44,091 nt of DNA from Lachnospiraceae bacterium (GCA_017417105.1 JAFPZU010000121.1:1-44091), one strand, 5' to 3'. Shown: positions 1-8,792, counted from the first letter of the stretch. The notes: a model not told the origin generated them from the sequence alone. Program-made: numbers and translations.

Positions 1-566
1 GAGCAGACCTGATCTATGGGACCGTCGATCTGAAGGTTGTTATTATCAACTATGACACAGAGATTGTCCAGTCCTTTTGCTCCGGCGAACATGGCTGCCT
101 CCCAGATCTGTCCTTCCTGAAGCTCGCCGTCTCCGCACAGGCAGTATACCCTGTAGTCCTTGCCGTCAAGCTTTGCGGCAAGCGCCATGCCGTCGGCTGC
201 GGATAATCCCTGTCCCAAGGATCCCGATGACATATCTATGCCGGGCACATCATTCATATTGGGATGCCCCTGAAGCTTTGATCCCAGCTTTCTTAAAGTC
301 AGAAGCTCTTCCACAGGGAAATACCCCCTGTTTGCCATGGCTGAGTACAAGCCCGGAGCCGTATGTCCCTTTGAAAGCACAAATCTGTCCCTGTCCGCTT
401 TTTTCGGATCCTTCGGGTCGATATTCATCTCCTTGAAATAAAGATAGGTGAAGATATCCGCTGCGGAAAGCGATCCGCCCGGATGCCCTGCCTTTGCTGC
501 ATGAACCGCGGTCACTATGCCTTTTCGAACCTTAACGGCGGTCAGCTGTAATTCTTTTTTGTCCAT
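1..566 (-). CDS. Transketolase, N-terminal (TPP-binding) subunit, partial
   Basis: The frame reads leftward from ATG at 566 (MDKKELQLTAVKVRKGIVTA) and runs off the window after about 188 residues, so the C-terminal end is missing. Visible transketolase motifs are AGHPGGSLSAAD, the SKGHTAPGLYSAMA stretch, and the TPP-binding GDGELQEGQIWEAAMFAG, followed by VIVDNNNLQIDGP. The split form, with the pyrimidine-binding half encoded by a separate downstream gene, is common in Clostridia; that the protein is split is inferred. A GGAGG site lies 5 to 10 bases before the ATG. It moves two-carbon units between sugar phosphates in the non-oxidative pentose phosphate pathway and is last in a run with araD and galM, which supports pentose use. 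Confidence 0.93.
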   Translation of the reverse strand, partial: MDKKELQLTAVKVRKGIVTAVHAAKAGHPGGSLSAADIFTYLYFKEMNIDPKDPKKADRDRFVLSKGHTAPGLYSAMANRGYFPVEELLTLRKLGSKLQGHPNMNDVPGIDMSSGSLGQGLSAADGMALAAKLDGKDYRVYCLCGDGELQEGQIWEAAMFAGAKGLDNLCVIVDNNNLQIDGPIDQVC

Positions 567-607
567 TTACTCCCTCCTGAAATTTATTTATTCATGCGCG
601 GTCCGGG

Positions 608-1300
608 TTATTTGCCCTGACCATAGTATGCGTTTTCCCCGTGCTTACGGTAGTAATGCTTGTCCATCAGATGCTGCGGCGTAGGCTCAACCTTCTGATC
701 TATCTGCTCCGTGCGGCAGGCCATCTTTGCAACTTCCTCTAAAACAACGGCGCAATGTACCGCATCACAGGCATCCTTACCCCAGGTAAAGGGACCGTGG
801 TTCTTGCAGAGAACCGCCTGAACCGCATTGTGATCCTTGTCCTTGAAATAATCCGTGATCAGCACTCCCGTATTCTTCTCATATCCCTCGTCCATCTCCT
901 CTTTTGTAAGGACACGCAGGCAGGGAATGCTGCCGTAAAAGTAATCGGCATGGGTAGTTCCGTAGCAGGGTATGGATCTCCCCGCCTGAGCCCAGCTTGT
1001 AGCCCAGGAGCTGTGGGTATGAACCACTCCGCCTATATCGTCAAACCGGCTGTACAGCACTGCATGGGTCGCCGTATCCGATGAGGGATTAAGCTTGCCC
1101 TCCACCTTGTTCCCATCAAAGTCCACTACCACCATATCGTCGGGTTTGAGATCTTCATAGGGCACTCCCGAGGGTTTGATGACAAAAAGCTTCTTCTCCC
1201 TGTCCACTCCGCTGACATTGCCCCAGGTAAAGGTCACAAGATCATGCTTCGGCAGGAGCATATTCGCTTCATATACTTCTTTTTTCAGTTCTTCAAGCAT
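608..1300 (-). CDS. araD: L-ribulose-5-phosphate 4-epimerase (class II aldolase family)
   Basis: 230 residues, the family's usual length (E. coli AraD has 231). It interconverts L-ribulose 5-phosphate and D-xylulose 5-phosphate, feeding arabinose carbon into the pentose phosphate pathway. The Zn ligands expected for AraD are present at His94 and His96 (VHTHSSWATSW) and His168 (KNHGPFTWG), with Asp75 before them. Phosphate-binding GNVSG (27-31) and KPSG (42-45) are intact, as is the GTTHADYF segment. It starts 12 bases after galM and is followed by transketolase after 41 bases, so epimerase product can pass straight to transketolase. The related UlaF and SgbE epimerases act on other substrates and cannot be excluded from sequence alone. 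Confidence 0.9.
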   Translation of the reverse strand: MLEELKKEVYEANMLLPKHDLVTFTWGNVSGVDREKKLFVIKPSGVPYEDLKPDDMVVVDFDGNKVEGKLNPSSDTATHAVLYSRFDDIGGVVHTHSSWATSWAQAGRSIPCYGTTHADYFYGSIPCLRVLTKEEMDEGYEKNTGVLITDYFKDKDHNAVQAVLCKNHGPFTWGKDACDAVHCAVVLEEVAKMACRTEQIDQKVEPTPQHLMDKHYYRKHGENAYYGQGK

Positions 1301-1312
1301 ATAATCCTCCGA

Positions 1313-2317
1313 TCAAAATGTGCTGAATCTGTACTCTGTTGTCGTGTCGTATTTCTGTCCCGCATCAAATATCGGCTTTTCAAAGCCCGGCTGATTCACC
1401 GCATCGGGCGCATACTGGGTCTCAAGACAGAGAGCCTGACGCTTGTCATATTTAACGCCGCCCTTTCCGGTCTGGGGAGAGATACAGTTGCCGGCATAGA
1501 ACTGGATGCAGGGAAGATCCGTATAAACATCCATCTTTCTTCCGGATCTTTCGCACTTAAGCTCTGCAGCCAGGCTGTAATCCCCTGTAAGATGATCGAG
1601 AACAAAGTTGTGATCATAGCCCTGTACAAGGGTGAGCTGCTCTACATCATCGTCTATATTCTGTCCGACCTTTCTGAACTCAGTGAAATCAAAGACCGTA
1701 CCCTTTACCTTGGTGATCTCTCCGGTAGGGATGGCGCCTGCTACAACCGGGGTGTACCCACTTGAATAAAGCTTCAGCTCATGATCATGGATCGAGCTTG
1801 TAAGATCCCCGCTTAAATTGAAATAAGAGTGGTTCGTGCAGTTGATGAGAGTCTTCTTGTCGGATACTCCTTCATAGCGTATCTTCAGCCCGTTTTCGTC
1901 GGTAAGGGTATAGGTTACAGTCATATCAAGCTTTCCGGGGAATCCTCCGTCGCCATCGGGGCTTGTAAACTTAAACTCCACGCTGTTTCCGTCCTGCTTT
2001 CCCTCCCAGTGCATCTTATGGAAGCCCGTATTCGCATCGGTATGAAGATTGTTCTTTCCGTCGTTAACGGGAAGCTTGTATTCCTTTCCGTCTAAAACAA
2101 ATTTAGCGTCGTTTATCCTGTTTGCCATCCTGCCTATGCAGGCTCCGAAAAAGCAGCCGTTGTCCTTATAGTCCTCCGGATTCTCAAACCCCATGACAAC
2201 ATCCTGAAGATTGCCGTCCCTGTCAGGAACCCATATCTCCATGACGTTCGCGCCGAACTCGGTCACCTTCACCTTCATCCCGTTCTTGTTTTTAAGTTCA
2301 AATACCTTGTTCTCCAT
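1313..2317 (-). CDS. galM: Aldose 1-epimerase (mutarotase)
   Basis: 334 residues from the chosen ATG at 2317. It interconverts alpha and beta anomers of galactose, glucose or other aldoses in the cytoplasm. Family signatures are NGKNNLHTD-like DGKNNLHTD, GRMANRI, the catalytic-His motif TNHSYFNLSG and the acid motif CLETQYAPDAVNQP near the C-terminus. A longer reading from 2335 is possible, but AGGAGG at 2323-2328 lies inside it and 5 bases before the 2317 ATG, which decides the start. It lies between recR and araD. With araD next, the natural substrate could be arabinose or another pentose; that is inference. Confidence 0.9.
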   Translation of the reverse strand: MENKVFELKNKNGMKVKVTEFGANVMEIWVPDRDGNLQDVVMGFENPEDYKDNGCFFGACIGRMANRINDAKFVLDGKEYKLPVNDGKNNLHTDANTGFHKMHWEGKQDGNSVEFKFTSPDGDGGFPGKLDMTVTYTLTDENGLKIRYEGVSDKKTLINCTNHSYFNLSGDLTSSIHDHELKLYSSGYTPVVAGAIPTGEITKVKGTVFDFTEFRKVGQNIDDDVEQLTLVQGYDHNFVLDHLTGDYSLAAELKCERSGRKMDVYTDLPCIQFYAGNCISPQTGKGGVKYDKRQALCLETQYAPDAVNQPGFEKPIFDAGQKYDTTTEYRFSTF

Positions 2318-2338
2318 TTTATCCTCCTGTGTCATTTG

Positions 2339-2938
2339 TTATAATTCCACTCTTCCGTCAAGGGCGCGGAGGAGCGTGATCTCGTCTATATTCTCCAGGT
2401 CTCCCCCCACGGGAACCCCGCTGGCTATCCTTGTAACCTTTATTCCGGTAGGCTTTATAAGTTTGCTGATATACATGGCAGTAGTCTCACCCTCGAGGGA
2501 TGAATTGGTGGCTATTATCACTTCCTTTATCCCGTCTGACTGCAGCCTTGCCATAAGCTCCTTAAGCCTTATGTCGTTCGGCCCTATCCCGAGCATGGGT
2601 GATATGGCACCCTGAAGCACATGATATACCCCGGAATACTTGCCGGTCTTTTCATACGCCTGCATATCCCGGGTATCCTCCACCACCATTATGGTGCCAT
2701 GATCCCTTGTGTCATTGCCACACACCGGGCAGAGCTCCGTATCCGTAAGGGTATAGCACTCTTTACAGAAGTGCACGTTTTCCCTTGCATCAGTAATGGC
2801 ATCGGTCAGCCTTTTCACCCTCTCCACCGGCATCCTTATAAGATGATCCGCAAGCCTTCCCGCAGATTTCTCTCCTATGCCGGGAAGCGATGCCAGCTCC
2901 TCCACGAGCCGGTTCATCTTTCCGGAATAAAGCTTCAT
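2339..2938 (-). CDS. recR: Recombination mediator protein RecR
   Basis: 199 residues, standard length. RecR works with RecO and RecF to load RecA on SSB-coated single-stranded gaps. It has the N-terminal helix-hairpin-helix (ASLPGIGEKSAGRLA), the four-cysteine zinc finger at Cys58, Cys61, Cys70 and Cys73, and a Toprim domain beginning TIMVVEDTRDMQAYEKTG and continuing through ATNSSLEGETTAMYI. It starts 3 bases after ybaB, in the widespread dnaX-ybaB-recR order. The ribosome binding site is weak (AGGAA directly before the ATG), so it is probably translated by coupling to ybaB. Confidence 0.97.
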   Translation of the reverse strand: MKLYSGKMNRLVEELASLPGIGEKSAGRLADHLIRMPVERVKRLTDAITDARENVHFCKECYTLTDTELCPVCGNDTRDHGTIMVVEDTRDMQAYEKTGKYSGVYHVLQGAISPMLGIGPNDIRLKELMARLQSDGIKEVIIATNSSLEGETTAMYISKLIKPTGIKVTRIASGVPVGGDLENIDEITLLRALDGRVEL

Positions 2939-2941
2939 TTC

Positions 2942-3283
2942 CTAGATAAGACCGCCGAGTCCGCCTGTAAGGCTGCCCATTGCCGCAGCCGATGCGTCAT
3001 CTGCCTGTTTCATGGCTTCGTTTACAGCCGCCATTATCATATCCTGTAGCATCTCCACATCTTCGGGATCGCAGGCATCGGGAGATATCGTGATCTTCGT
3101 CAGCTCCTTTTTACCGGATACCGTAACTTCGACGGCTCCTCCTCCCGCTGATGCATTATACTCCTTTGCCTCAAGCTCCTCCTGCTTTTCCGCCATCTGA
3201 CGCTGCATGCGCTGAGCCTGCCTCATGAGATTGTTCATGTTGCCGGGCATCCCGCCTCCGGGAAAGCCTCCTCTTTTTGCCAT
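2942..3283 (-). CDS. ybaB: YbaB/EbfC family nucleoid-associated protein
   Basis: 113 residues, usual length. Family members form dimers that bind DNA. The protein has the Gly/Met-rich start (MAKRGGFPGGGMPGNMNNLM), a charged helix rich in Gln, Lys and Glu (about 20-43), and the core GGGAVEVTVSGKKELTKITI that matches the beta-strand region of the family. The Gly-rich C-terminal tail (TGGLGGLI) is typical. AAAGGAGT lies about 10 bases upstream of the ATG. The position between dnaX (8-base gap) and recR is the classic context. Confidence 0.95.
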   Translation of the reverse strand: MAKRGGFPGGGMPGNMNNLMRQAQRMQRQMAEKQEELEAKEYNASAGGGAVEVTVSGKKELTKITISPDACDPEDVEMLQDMIMAAVNEAMKQADDASAAAMGSLTGGLGGLI

Positions 3284-3291
3284 GGTCTTTA

Positions 3292-4872
3292 TTACTCCTT
3301 TATTTCTACGTCAAAATTTATCTTTGATTCAAGATCCGGATACTTTGCCTCGGGATCCTCGCCCCTTGCCGGTCCGTATATCTCAAAGCTTATCTGTTTT
3401 TTTGTCTCACGTTCAAGTATGGCGCGGACATCTTCCTCGTTTGCCTTTAAGGATCCCGCCGATACCTCGTCTTTACAGACTATCACCAGCTTATCCCCGT
3501 CCACCGAGGGTCTTGCTTCGTAAAGAATGCCTCTTACCATATCCCTCGCATCCTTTATTATCCGCCCCCAGTTGTCGCATACCATCTTAACGTCATCGGG
3601 AAGGGCTTCGGGAAGCGGCGCCTTCTTTACCGGCCGAGCCGGCTGTGACTCTGCAGTCTGGGATCCGGCAGCCATCTTAACTCCCTCTCTTTCGATACGA
3701 TCCAGTTTTCTTTCGATTATGGCAAGCCTCTGTCTTGTGGACGCCGCATCATCCTGCATCTCAGGATGCATAAGCCTAACGATTGCTATCTCCGTCAGGG
3801 TCTTTTTCTGAATGGAAAACCTTATCTCAGATGAAAGCTCGGAAAAGATCCGTATGAACCTCATGATGGTCTCGGGGTCAAATTTCTTTGCCACGAGCTT
3901 CATCTCCTCATAGCCGTCCGAGGACACTCCCAGAACATCGGCTATGTCGGCTCCCGTTGATCCCTCTGCCGAAATAAGCAGCAGATTTCTTAAATATCCG
4001 ATGAAATCCGTTACGAAAGTCTGGATCTCCCGTCCTTTCATAACGATATCATCCAGAAGCTTTATGGCGCCTTTGAGATCCTCCGCCGCGACCATGTCCA
4101 TCATGGAAGAAAAAACTGATGTATCGACAGCTCCCAGTATCTCAAGCGTCCGGTCATAGGTAAGATCCCGGTCAAATTCGAAGGCAAGGCACTGATCCAG
4201 CAAAGACAGGGCATCCCTCATGGACCCGTCTGCCTGCCTTGCAATGAAAGACAGTGCTTTCTCCTCAACCTTATGGTCCTCACCCTGAAGGACGGTCTGC
4301 ATTCTTGAAACAAGGGTTGTAAGCGGCATGCGATGGAAATCATACCGCTGGCATCTGGAATGGATGGTGATCGGAACCTTGCCGACTTCCGTGGTCGCCA
4401 GTATGAAAACAGCATATTCCGGCGGCTCCTCAAGGGTCTTCAGCAAGGCGTTGAACGCTGCCCCCTGACCTGCCGCCAGCATATGCACTTCGTCAATTAT
4501 GTATATTTTCTTATTCCCTCTCTGGGGACTGTAGGATATCTCCTCTATTATTGCCCGGACATTTTCAACTCCGTTGTTGGACGCTCCGTCGATCTCTATC
4601 ACGTTCATCAGAGAGCCGTCCTCGATGCCGCGGCACATCTCGCACTCACAGCAGGGACTTCCGTCCGGCTGAACGTTCTCGCAGTTCACTGCCCTGGCAA
4701 GGATCCTCGCCACGGTAGTCTTTCCGGTTCCGCGGGTTCCGGTAAAGAGATAGGCATGCGCAAGCTTTCCGGTATTAACCTGATTGCCCAGAGTTCTGAC
4801 TATAGCATCCTGTCCGACAACTTCAGAAAATCTTTTTGGTCTGTATTTTCTGTAAAGAGACTGATATGCCAT
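3292..4872 (-). CDS. dnaX: DNA polymerase III subunit gamma/tau
   Basis: 526 residues. This is the clamp-loader ATPase that loads the beta clamp and couples polymerases at the fork. Visible features are Walker A GTRGTGKT (45-52), the zinc-binding cysteines Cys64, Cys74/75, Cys77 and Cys80, the DEVH Walker B box (127-130), the SRC motif in TIHSRCQRYDF, and the clamp-loader middle domain through about residue 360. The C-terminal region after about 385 is lower in complexity (Lys/Ala/Pro rich) before a small tau-like domain. It starts 11 bases after pfkA with only a weak ribosome binding site, suggesting co-translation. Confidence 0.96.
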   Translation of the reverse strand: MAYQSLYRKYRPKRFSEVVGQDAIVRTLGNQVNTGKLAHAYLFTGTRGTGKTTVARILARAVNCENVQPDGSPCCECEMCRGIEDGSLMNVIEIDGASNNGVENVRAIIEEISYSPQRGNKKIYIIDEVHMLAAGQGAAFNALLKTLEEPPEYAVFILATTEVGKVPITIHSRCQRYDFHRMPLTTLVSRMQTVLQGEDHKVEEKALSFIARQADGSMRDALSLLDQCLAFEFDRDLTYDRTLEILGAVDTSVFSSMMDMVAAEDLKGAIKLLDDIVMKGREIQTFVTDFIGYLRNLLLISAEGSTGADIADVLGVSSDGYEEMKLVAKKFDPETIMRFIRIFSELSSEIRFSIQKKTLTEIAIVRLMHPEMQDDAASTRQRLAIIERKLDRIEREGVKMAAGSQTAESQPARPVKKAPLPEALPDDVKMVCDNWGRIIKDARDMVRGILYEARPSVDGDKLVIVCKDEVSAGSLKANEEDVRAILERETKKQISFEIYGPARGEDPEAKYPDLESKINFDVEIKE

Positions 4873-4883
4873 TTCTTATCCGT

Positions 4884-5957
4884 TCAGTCTCCGAAGGAAA
4901 TTCCAAGCATCTTGGCTTCTTTGATTATGGCGGCTCCGGGATCAAGAGTCTTGAGTTTGCCCGCAACGTCATCAAGCGGAACCTTGACTATCTCTCTGTT
5001 CTTGTAACCCACCATGAATCCGTACTCACCCTTAAGTATGAGTTTACCTGCTTCTGCGCCAAGACGTGATGCAAAGACTCTGTCGTAGGAATCAGGCGAT
5101 CCTCCTCTTTGCATATGACCGGGAACGGTAACTCTTACTTCCTTGCCGGTCTTCTTCTGTATCTTTTCCGCTATCTCGTAAGAAACTGAAGGATATTTGG
5201 ACTTCGCAAGCTTTTCCTTATACTCTTTCTTTGAAAGCTTGGCATCCTGTTTGCTTATGGCGCCTTCGGCCACAACTATGATGGTGAATTTCGCGCCTCT
5301 CTTCTTTCGAAGTTCGATCGCATCAACGATCTTGTCTATGTCATAAGGGATCTCCGGTATAAGGATTATATCCGCTCCGCCCGCCATTCCTGCGTTCAGA
5401 GGAAGGAATCCTACCTTGTGTCCCATAATCTCGACTATGAAGACTCTGCCGTGAGAATCCGCAGTCGTATGGATATAATCTATGGTCTGGGTAGCTATAT
5501 CCACTGCGCTCTGGAAACCGAAGGTCATATCGGTACCCCAAAGATCGTTGTCGATGGTCTTCGGAAGCGTTACGATATTGAGCCCTTCTTCCCTTAAAAG
5601 GTTTGCAGTCTTGTGTGTTCCGTTTCCGCCAAGTATCACAAGACAGTCAAGGCGAAGCTTGTAGTAGGAGTGCTTCATTGCTTCTACCTTATCCCTGCCT
5701 TCCTCATCAGGTTCTCTTATTGTCTTGAAAGGAACCCTGGAAGTTCCGAGGATCGTGCCTCCCCTCGTTAAGATGCCGGAGAAATCGGAGATATCCAGCA
5801 TCCTGTACTCGCCGTAGATCAGACCTCTGTATCCGTCAAGAAAACCATACAGCTCGATCTGCTCGCCTGAGTTTACCAGGGATTTGACGACGCCTCTCAT
5901 AGCTGCGTTCAGCGCCTGACAATCCCCGCCGCTTGTAAGTAACCCAATACGCTTCAT
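4884..5957 (-). CDS. pfkA: 6-phosphofructokinase (group III / mixed-substrate type)
   Basis: 357 residues, longer than E. coli PfkA (320). It phosphorylates fructose 6-phosphate, the committed step of glycolysis. Landmarks are LLTSGGDCQALNAAMRG (7-23), GGNGT (110-114), the catalytic PKTIDND (132-138), IMGHKVGFLPLNAGMAGGAD and the substrate-binding PGHMQRGGSPD. At the phosphoryl-donor sites it has Gly (E. coli Gly104 position, ATP-like) but Lys before TIDND (E. coli 124 position, PPi-like). That combination is known from group III enzymes such as ATP-using actinobacterial PFK. Asn112 replaces the usual Asp/Glu. ATP is the likelier donor, but this is not certain. TATAGGAGGTAAGGTAT precedes the ATG. 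It heads the operon running to transketolase. Confidence 0.92.
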   Translation of the reverse strand: MKRIGLLTSGGDCQALNAAMRGVVKSLVNSGEQIELYGFLDGYRGLIYGEYRMLDISDFSGILTRGGTILGTSRVPFKTIREPDEEGRDKVEAMKHSYYKLRLDCLVILGGNGTHKTANLLREEGLNIVTLPKTIDNDLWGTDMTFGFQSAVDIATQTIDYIHTTADSHGRVFIVEIMGHKVGFLPLNAGMAGGADIILIPEIPYDIDKIVDAIELRKKRGAKFTIIVVAEGAISKQDAKLSKKEYKEKLAKSKYPSVSYEIAEKIQKKTGKEVRVTVPGHMQRGGSPDSYDRVFASRLGAEAGKLILKGEYGFMVGYKNREIVKVPLDDVAGKLKTLDPGAAIIKEAKMLGISFGD

Positions 5958-6026
5958 ATACCTTACCTCCTATAAAAATTATCAGTGTCTGCCTGATATA
6001 GTACTCTGATAGAAAATACAAATCTA

Positions 6027-6035
6027 ATTATACCA
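6027..6035 (-). promoter_or_regulatory. Probable extended -10 promoter for pfkA operon
   Basis: On the minus strand TGGTATAAT (a TGN extended -10 with a perfect TATAAT) lies about 70 bases before the pfkA ATG, in the 84-base gap after tadA. No good -35 is seen at 17 or 18 bases. The leader contains TATCAG and CTGATA in inverted order. It would make pfkA-dnaX-ybaB-recR-galM-araD-tkt independent of the metG operon. Confidence 0.45.
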
Positions 6036-6041
6036 TATTTC

Positions 6042-6533
6042 CTATCCCTGTGTGCGGAGCCTTAGCTCTTTGAAAAATCTTTTTATAAGCTCCTGGGATT
6101 CCTCCTCCATGACACCGTGGACAAGCTCCACCTGATGATTGAACCGCGGCTCGTTCAGGAGATTTACTACAGACCCTGCGCAGCCTGCCTTGTCAGAGGG
6201 CGCCGCATAAACGCATCTGTCAAGCCTTGCCTGGACGATGGCTCCGGCGCACATCGGGCACGGCTCCAGGGTTATATATATGGTACACCCCTCGAGTCTC
6301 CAATCCCCCAGGTTCTTCGATGCTTTTTTGATAGCCGTTATCTCGGCATGGGCAAGGGTAGTCTTATCCGTATTCCTCCGGTTGTAGCCCCGTCCCACTA
6401 TCTTTCCGGTAGCATTCTCCACTATGATGCAGCCGATCGGAACTTCACCTGTTTCATAGGCTTTTCTGGCCTGCTTCATAGCCTCCTTCATATACTTTAT
6501 ATCGTTTGTATCATCCATGTTAATCGATGCCAC
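6042..6533 (-). CDS. tadA: tRNA-specific adenosine deaminase
   Basis: 163 residues. It deaminates A34 to inosine in the tRNA-Arg anticodon. The cytidine/deoxycytidylate deaminase zinc site is complete: HAE at His62 and Glu64, and PCPMCAGA with Cys92 and Cys95. VPIGCIIV and NRRNTDKTTLAHAE are typical. I take the GTG at 6533 as start because GGAGG sits 9 bases upstream; the next ATG at 6518 has none in reach. That start overlaps the end of the radical SAM gene by 14 bases, implying coupling. It is not the pilus gene also called tadA in this window. Confidence 0.93.
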   Translation of the reverse strand: MASINMDDTNDIKYMKEAMKQARKAYETGEVPIGCIIVENATGKIVGRGYNRRNTDKTTLAHAEITAIKKASKNLGDWRLEGCTIYITLEPCPMCAGAIVQARLDRCVYAAPSDKAGCAGSVVNLLNEPRFNHQVELVHGVMEEESQELIKRFFKELRLRTQG

Positions 6534-7215
6534 GCAGTGAAACCTCCGGTATCGTCTCCCTTAAGATATCGGCATATGCCTCCATCTCTTCCTTCGTCTG
6601 GCCATGAAGTACGCCTCTTCCCACAAAGGTAGTATTTGTATCCACAAAACTCTGGAGGAAATATCTCCGGCCGCCGCCAAGCCATTCCGCCACGTCCCCG
6701 GCGGCTTTTCTGTCAAAATACTCCGCCACCACCGTCGTGCGGAATTCGTAATCGGGAAAGGCCCCGTCTATGAGCATCTTCGCGCTCTCGTCCACCTTGT
6801 CAACGTCAATGTCTATATTGCAGAGAGTGCGGTACAGATCTTTGCTGGTCTTGATATCAAGGGCCACATAGTCCACCAGCTTCTTTTCGGAAAGCTCTCT
6901 TAAAACCTCCGGTCTTGTCCCGTTTGTATCGATCTTCACCGCATAGCCCATCTCCCGGATCTCGCTGATAAAATGCGCAAGATCAGGCTGCAGCGTAGGC
7001 TCACCGCCTGTGATACATACCCCGCTGAGTACGTTCTTTCTTTTTTCAAGAAAGGACAGCACATCCGCCTCCCGAAGCTCCGGCATGAGACCCTCTATCA
7101 GGGAACTGTTCTGGCAGAAAAGGCACCTTAAATTACAGCCCCCTGTGAAGATTGTGGCCGCCACCCTGCCGGGATAATCAAGCAATGAGTTTTTATTAAG
7201 TCCCGCTATATGCAT
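6520..7215 (-). CDS. Anaerobic ribonucleotide reductase activating protein-like radical SAM enzyme (NrdG2 type)
   Basis: 231 residues. The start MHIAGLNKNSLLDYPG and the radical SAM cluster motif CNLRCLFC (Cys27, Cys31, Cys34) match the NrdG2-type glycyl-radical activases, which are longer than E. coli NrdG (154). The SAM-binding GGEPTLQ follows. It would install the glycyl radical on anaerobic class III ribonucleotide reductase (NrdD) using a [4Fe-4S] cluster and SAM. No nrdD is visible in the window, so the partner is inferred from family. It starts 9 bases after the PucR-like regulator and overlaps tadA. Confidence 0.85.
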   Translation of the reverse strand: MHIAGLNKNSLLDYPGRVAATIFTGGCNLRCLFCQNSSLIEGLMPELREADVLSFLEKRKNVLSGVCITGGEPTLQPDLAHFISEIREMGYAVKIDTNGTRPEVLRELSEKKLVDYVALDIKTSKDLYRTLCNIDIDVDKVDESAKMLIDGAFPDYEFRTTVVAEYFDRKAAGDVAEWLGGGRRYFLQSFVDTNTTFVGRGVLHGQTKEEMEAYADILRETIPEVSLRGID

Positions 7216-7224
7216 TCTTTATTC

Positions 7225-8316
7225 TCAAAATTCACCCGAATGGATATATTTCATGTAGTTCACGACCATGAGCGCGATCTTGAATGTGAGCGCGTCGTCA
7301 AAGGTTCTTATGTCAAGACCCGTCATCTTCTGCAGTTTTTCTATTCTGTATACCAGCGTATTCCTGTGAACAAAAAGCTGCCTTGAGGTCTCGGAAACGT
7401 TCAGATTGTTCTCAAAGAACTTATTTATGGTGTTTAGTGTCTCCTCATCCAGATGATCGGGGATATCCTCCCCGTAGATCTCCTTCAGGAACACTTCGCA
7501 TAGCGATGGCTGCAGCTGATAGATAAGACGGCCTATACCAAGAGTATTGTAGGAAACAATGGACTTTTCCTGATAGAAGATCTTGCCTACCTCCATTGCC
7601 ATCTTTGCTTCTTTGTAAGATGCGGACACCTGCTTTATCTCAGTGACCACCTTGCCGTAGGATACCCGTACCCTGACCATGGCCTGAGTGTTCATGGTAT
7701 CCACCAGCATCTCTGCCGTATCCTTTGCCTGCGTATCCTCCTCATCCGACGGATCCAGGGATTTGATCACAACGTAGGTTCTTTCATCCACCTCCGTCAC
7801 ATAGTCGTCAGAACCCGTGGGGAACACGGAGCGCAGTACGTCTATCCCGGAGATCTCGTTGCCTCCGTCCGTTTCGACAACAAAAACGCACCGGGTACTG
7901 TCGGTGGGTATACGAAGCTTCTTTGCCCTGCTGTAGATGTCAACCACGAGCATATTGTCCATTATCAGATTCTGGAAAAAAGCGTTCTTGTCGAACTTTT
8001 CCTTGTGAGCCGTGGACAAGGCCGTCACCTCGGAAAGGGCTATCCTGCCGATCATTTCAGATCTTTCATCCGTGCCGGAAATCACCAGCACGTAGTTTAT
8101 GACCCCGTCATCCGCCACCCGGTAGAAGTGATATTTGCCGTTTATATCATCCTCTGCCCCTGAATCAATGAAGGATCTTACCGTCACCGAAGATATGTCA
8201 TCAGTGGGAAAGGTTGATGCGGCCTGAGTTCCGTTAAGCTCCATCACCGCAATATCAACTCCGGTTATCTCCTTAAGTTCGTCGATCGCTTTTTGAATCA
8301 CCTGATTTGTTATCAT
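7225..8316 (-). CDS. PucR/CdaR-family transcriptional regulator
   Basis: 363 residues. The N-terminus (QKAIDELKEITGVDIAVMEL) resembles the sugar-diacid recognition domain of CdaR-type regulators. The middle is a GGDEF-like degenerate domain as in PucR proteins. The C-terminal 60 residues hold the PucR helix-turn-helix, with NLNVSETSRQLFVHRNTLVY and RIEKLQKMTGLDIR. It is probably a DNA-binding regulator responding to a small molecule; the ligand cannot be told. Its ATG overlaps the stop of the GNAT gene by 4 bases. It sits inside the metG operon, not beside an obvious target. Confidence 0.82.
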   Translation of the reverse strand: MITNQVIQKAIDELKEITGVDIAVMELNGTQAASTFPTDDISSVTVRSFIDSGAEDDINGKYHFYRVADDGVINYVLVISGTDERSEMIGRIALSEVTALSTAHKEKFDKNAFFQNLIMDNMLVVDIYSRAKKLRIPTDSTRCVFVVETDGGNEISGIDVLRSVFPTGSDDYVTEVDERTYVVIKSLDPSDEEDTQAKDTAEMLVDTMNTQAMVRVRVSYGKVVTEIKQVSASYKEAKMAMEVGKIFYQEKSIVSYNTLGIGRLIYQLQPSLCEVFLKEIYGEDIPDHLDEETLNTINKFFENNLNVSETSRQLFVHRNTLVYRIEKLQKMTGLDIRTFDDALTFKIALMVVNYMKYIHSGEF

Positions 8317-8792
8317 AGTATCAGCTCCATGGGTGTGTAATCTATGCCGTCTTTTTTTGTCCTGTGTCCAGTATCCTTAAATCCTATCTTCCTGTAAAAA
8401 CCGACTCCTATGTTTGAGGCATTCACCGTAAGGCGGGATCCCCCCAGCCAGCTGTTCGTATTCAGGAGCCAGTCGTGAAAAAAGTCCACCAACGCCGTGC
8501 CAACGCCCATCTGCTGATAGCAGCCCTCCACAAACAGCAGTGAAAGGTGCGGTCCCGTCCTGACAGCCGCAACACCTATCATGGTGTCTCCTTCAAAAGC
8601 CGCTGCCACCGGAAATCCTCCGTTTAAGAAAACCATGTACAGAGTCTCATCATTTATGAACCGGCTGAAGCTCTCCATTCCTTCCCTGTCAACTTTATCC
8701 AGCTGGTATTCGCAGAATACCCTCCAGCACAGAGCCATTGCGGCCCTATATTCCTCCCGTCCGATAAACCTGACCCTGAACATCCTCCTCAT
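8313..8792 (-). CDS. GNAT-family N-acetyltransferase
   Basis: 159 residues. The acetyl-CoA-binding segment reads GCYQQMGVGTALVDFF (the Q/RxxGxG/A loop), preceded by LSLLFVEG and followed by NASNIGVGFYRKIGFKDTG, the usual motif B end of GNAT enzymes. The substrate is unknown. The start is uncertain: ATG at 8792 is followed by AGGAGG and a second ATG three codons later, so the AGGAGG is too close to serve either. The gene begins 2 bases after the DUF1002-like gene and ends overlapping the PucR-like gene by 4. Confidence 0.85.
   Translation of the reverse strand: MRRMFRVRFIGREEYRAAMALCWRVFCEYQLDKVDREGMESFSRFINDETLYMVFLNGGFPVAAAFEGDTMIGVAAVRTGPHLSLLFVEGCYQQMGVGTALVDFFHDWLLNTNSWLGGSRLTVNASNIGVGFYRKIGFKDTGHRTKKDGIDYTPMELIL

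Noticed and set aside
755..1765. Long plus-strand open frames across araD and galM
   Set aside because: They lie antisense to well-supported genes and have no recognisable protein features.
3395..3405. Run of seven A on the coding strand of dnaX (A AAA AAA frame), a possible frameshift site for a gamma form
   Set aside because: It lies near the end of the gene, after most of the tau region, so a shift would not give a typical gamma protein.
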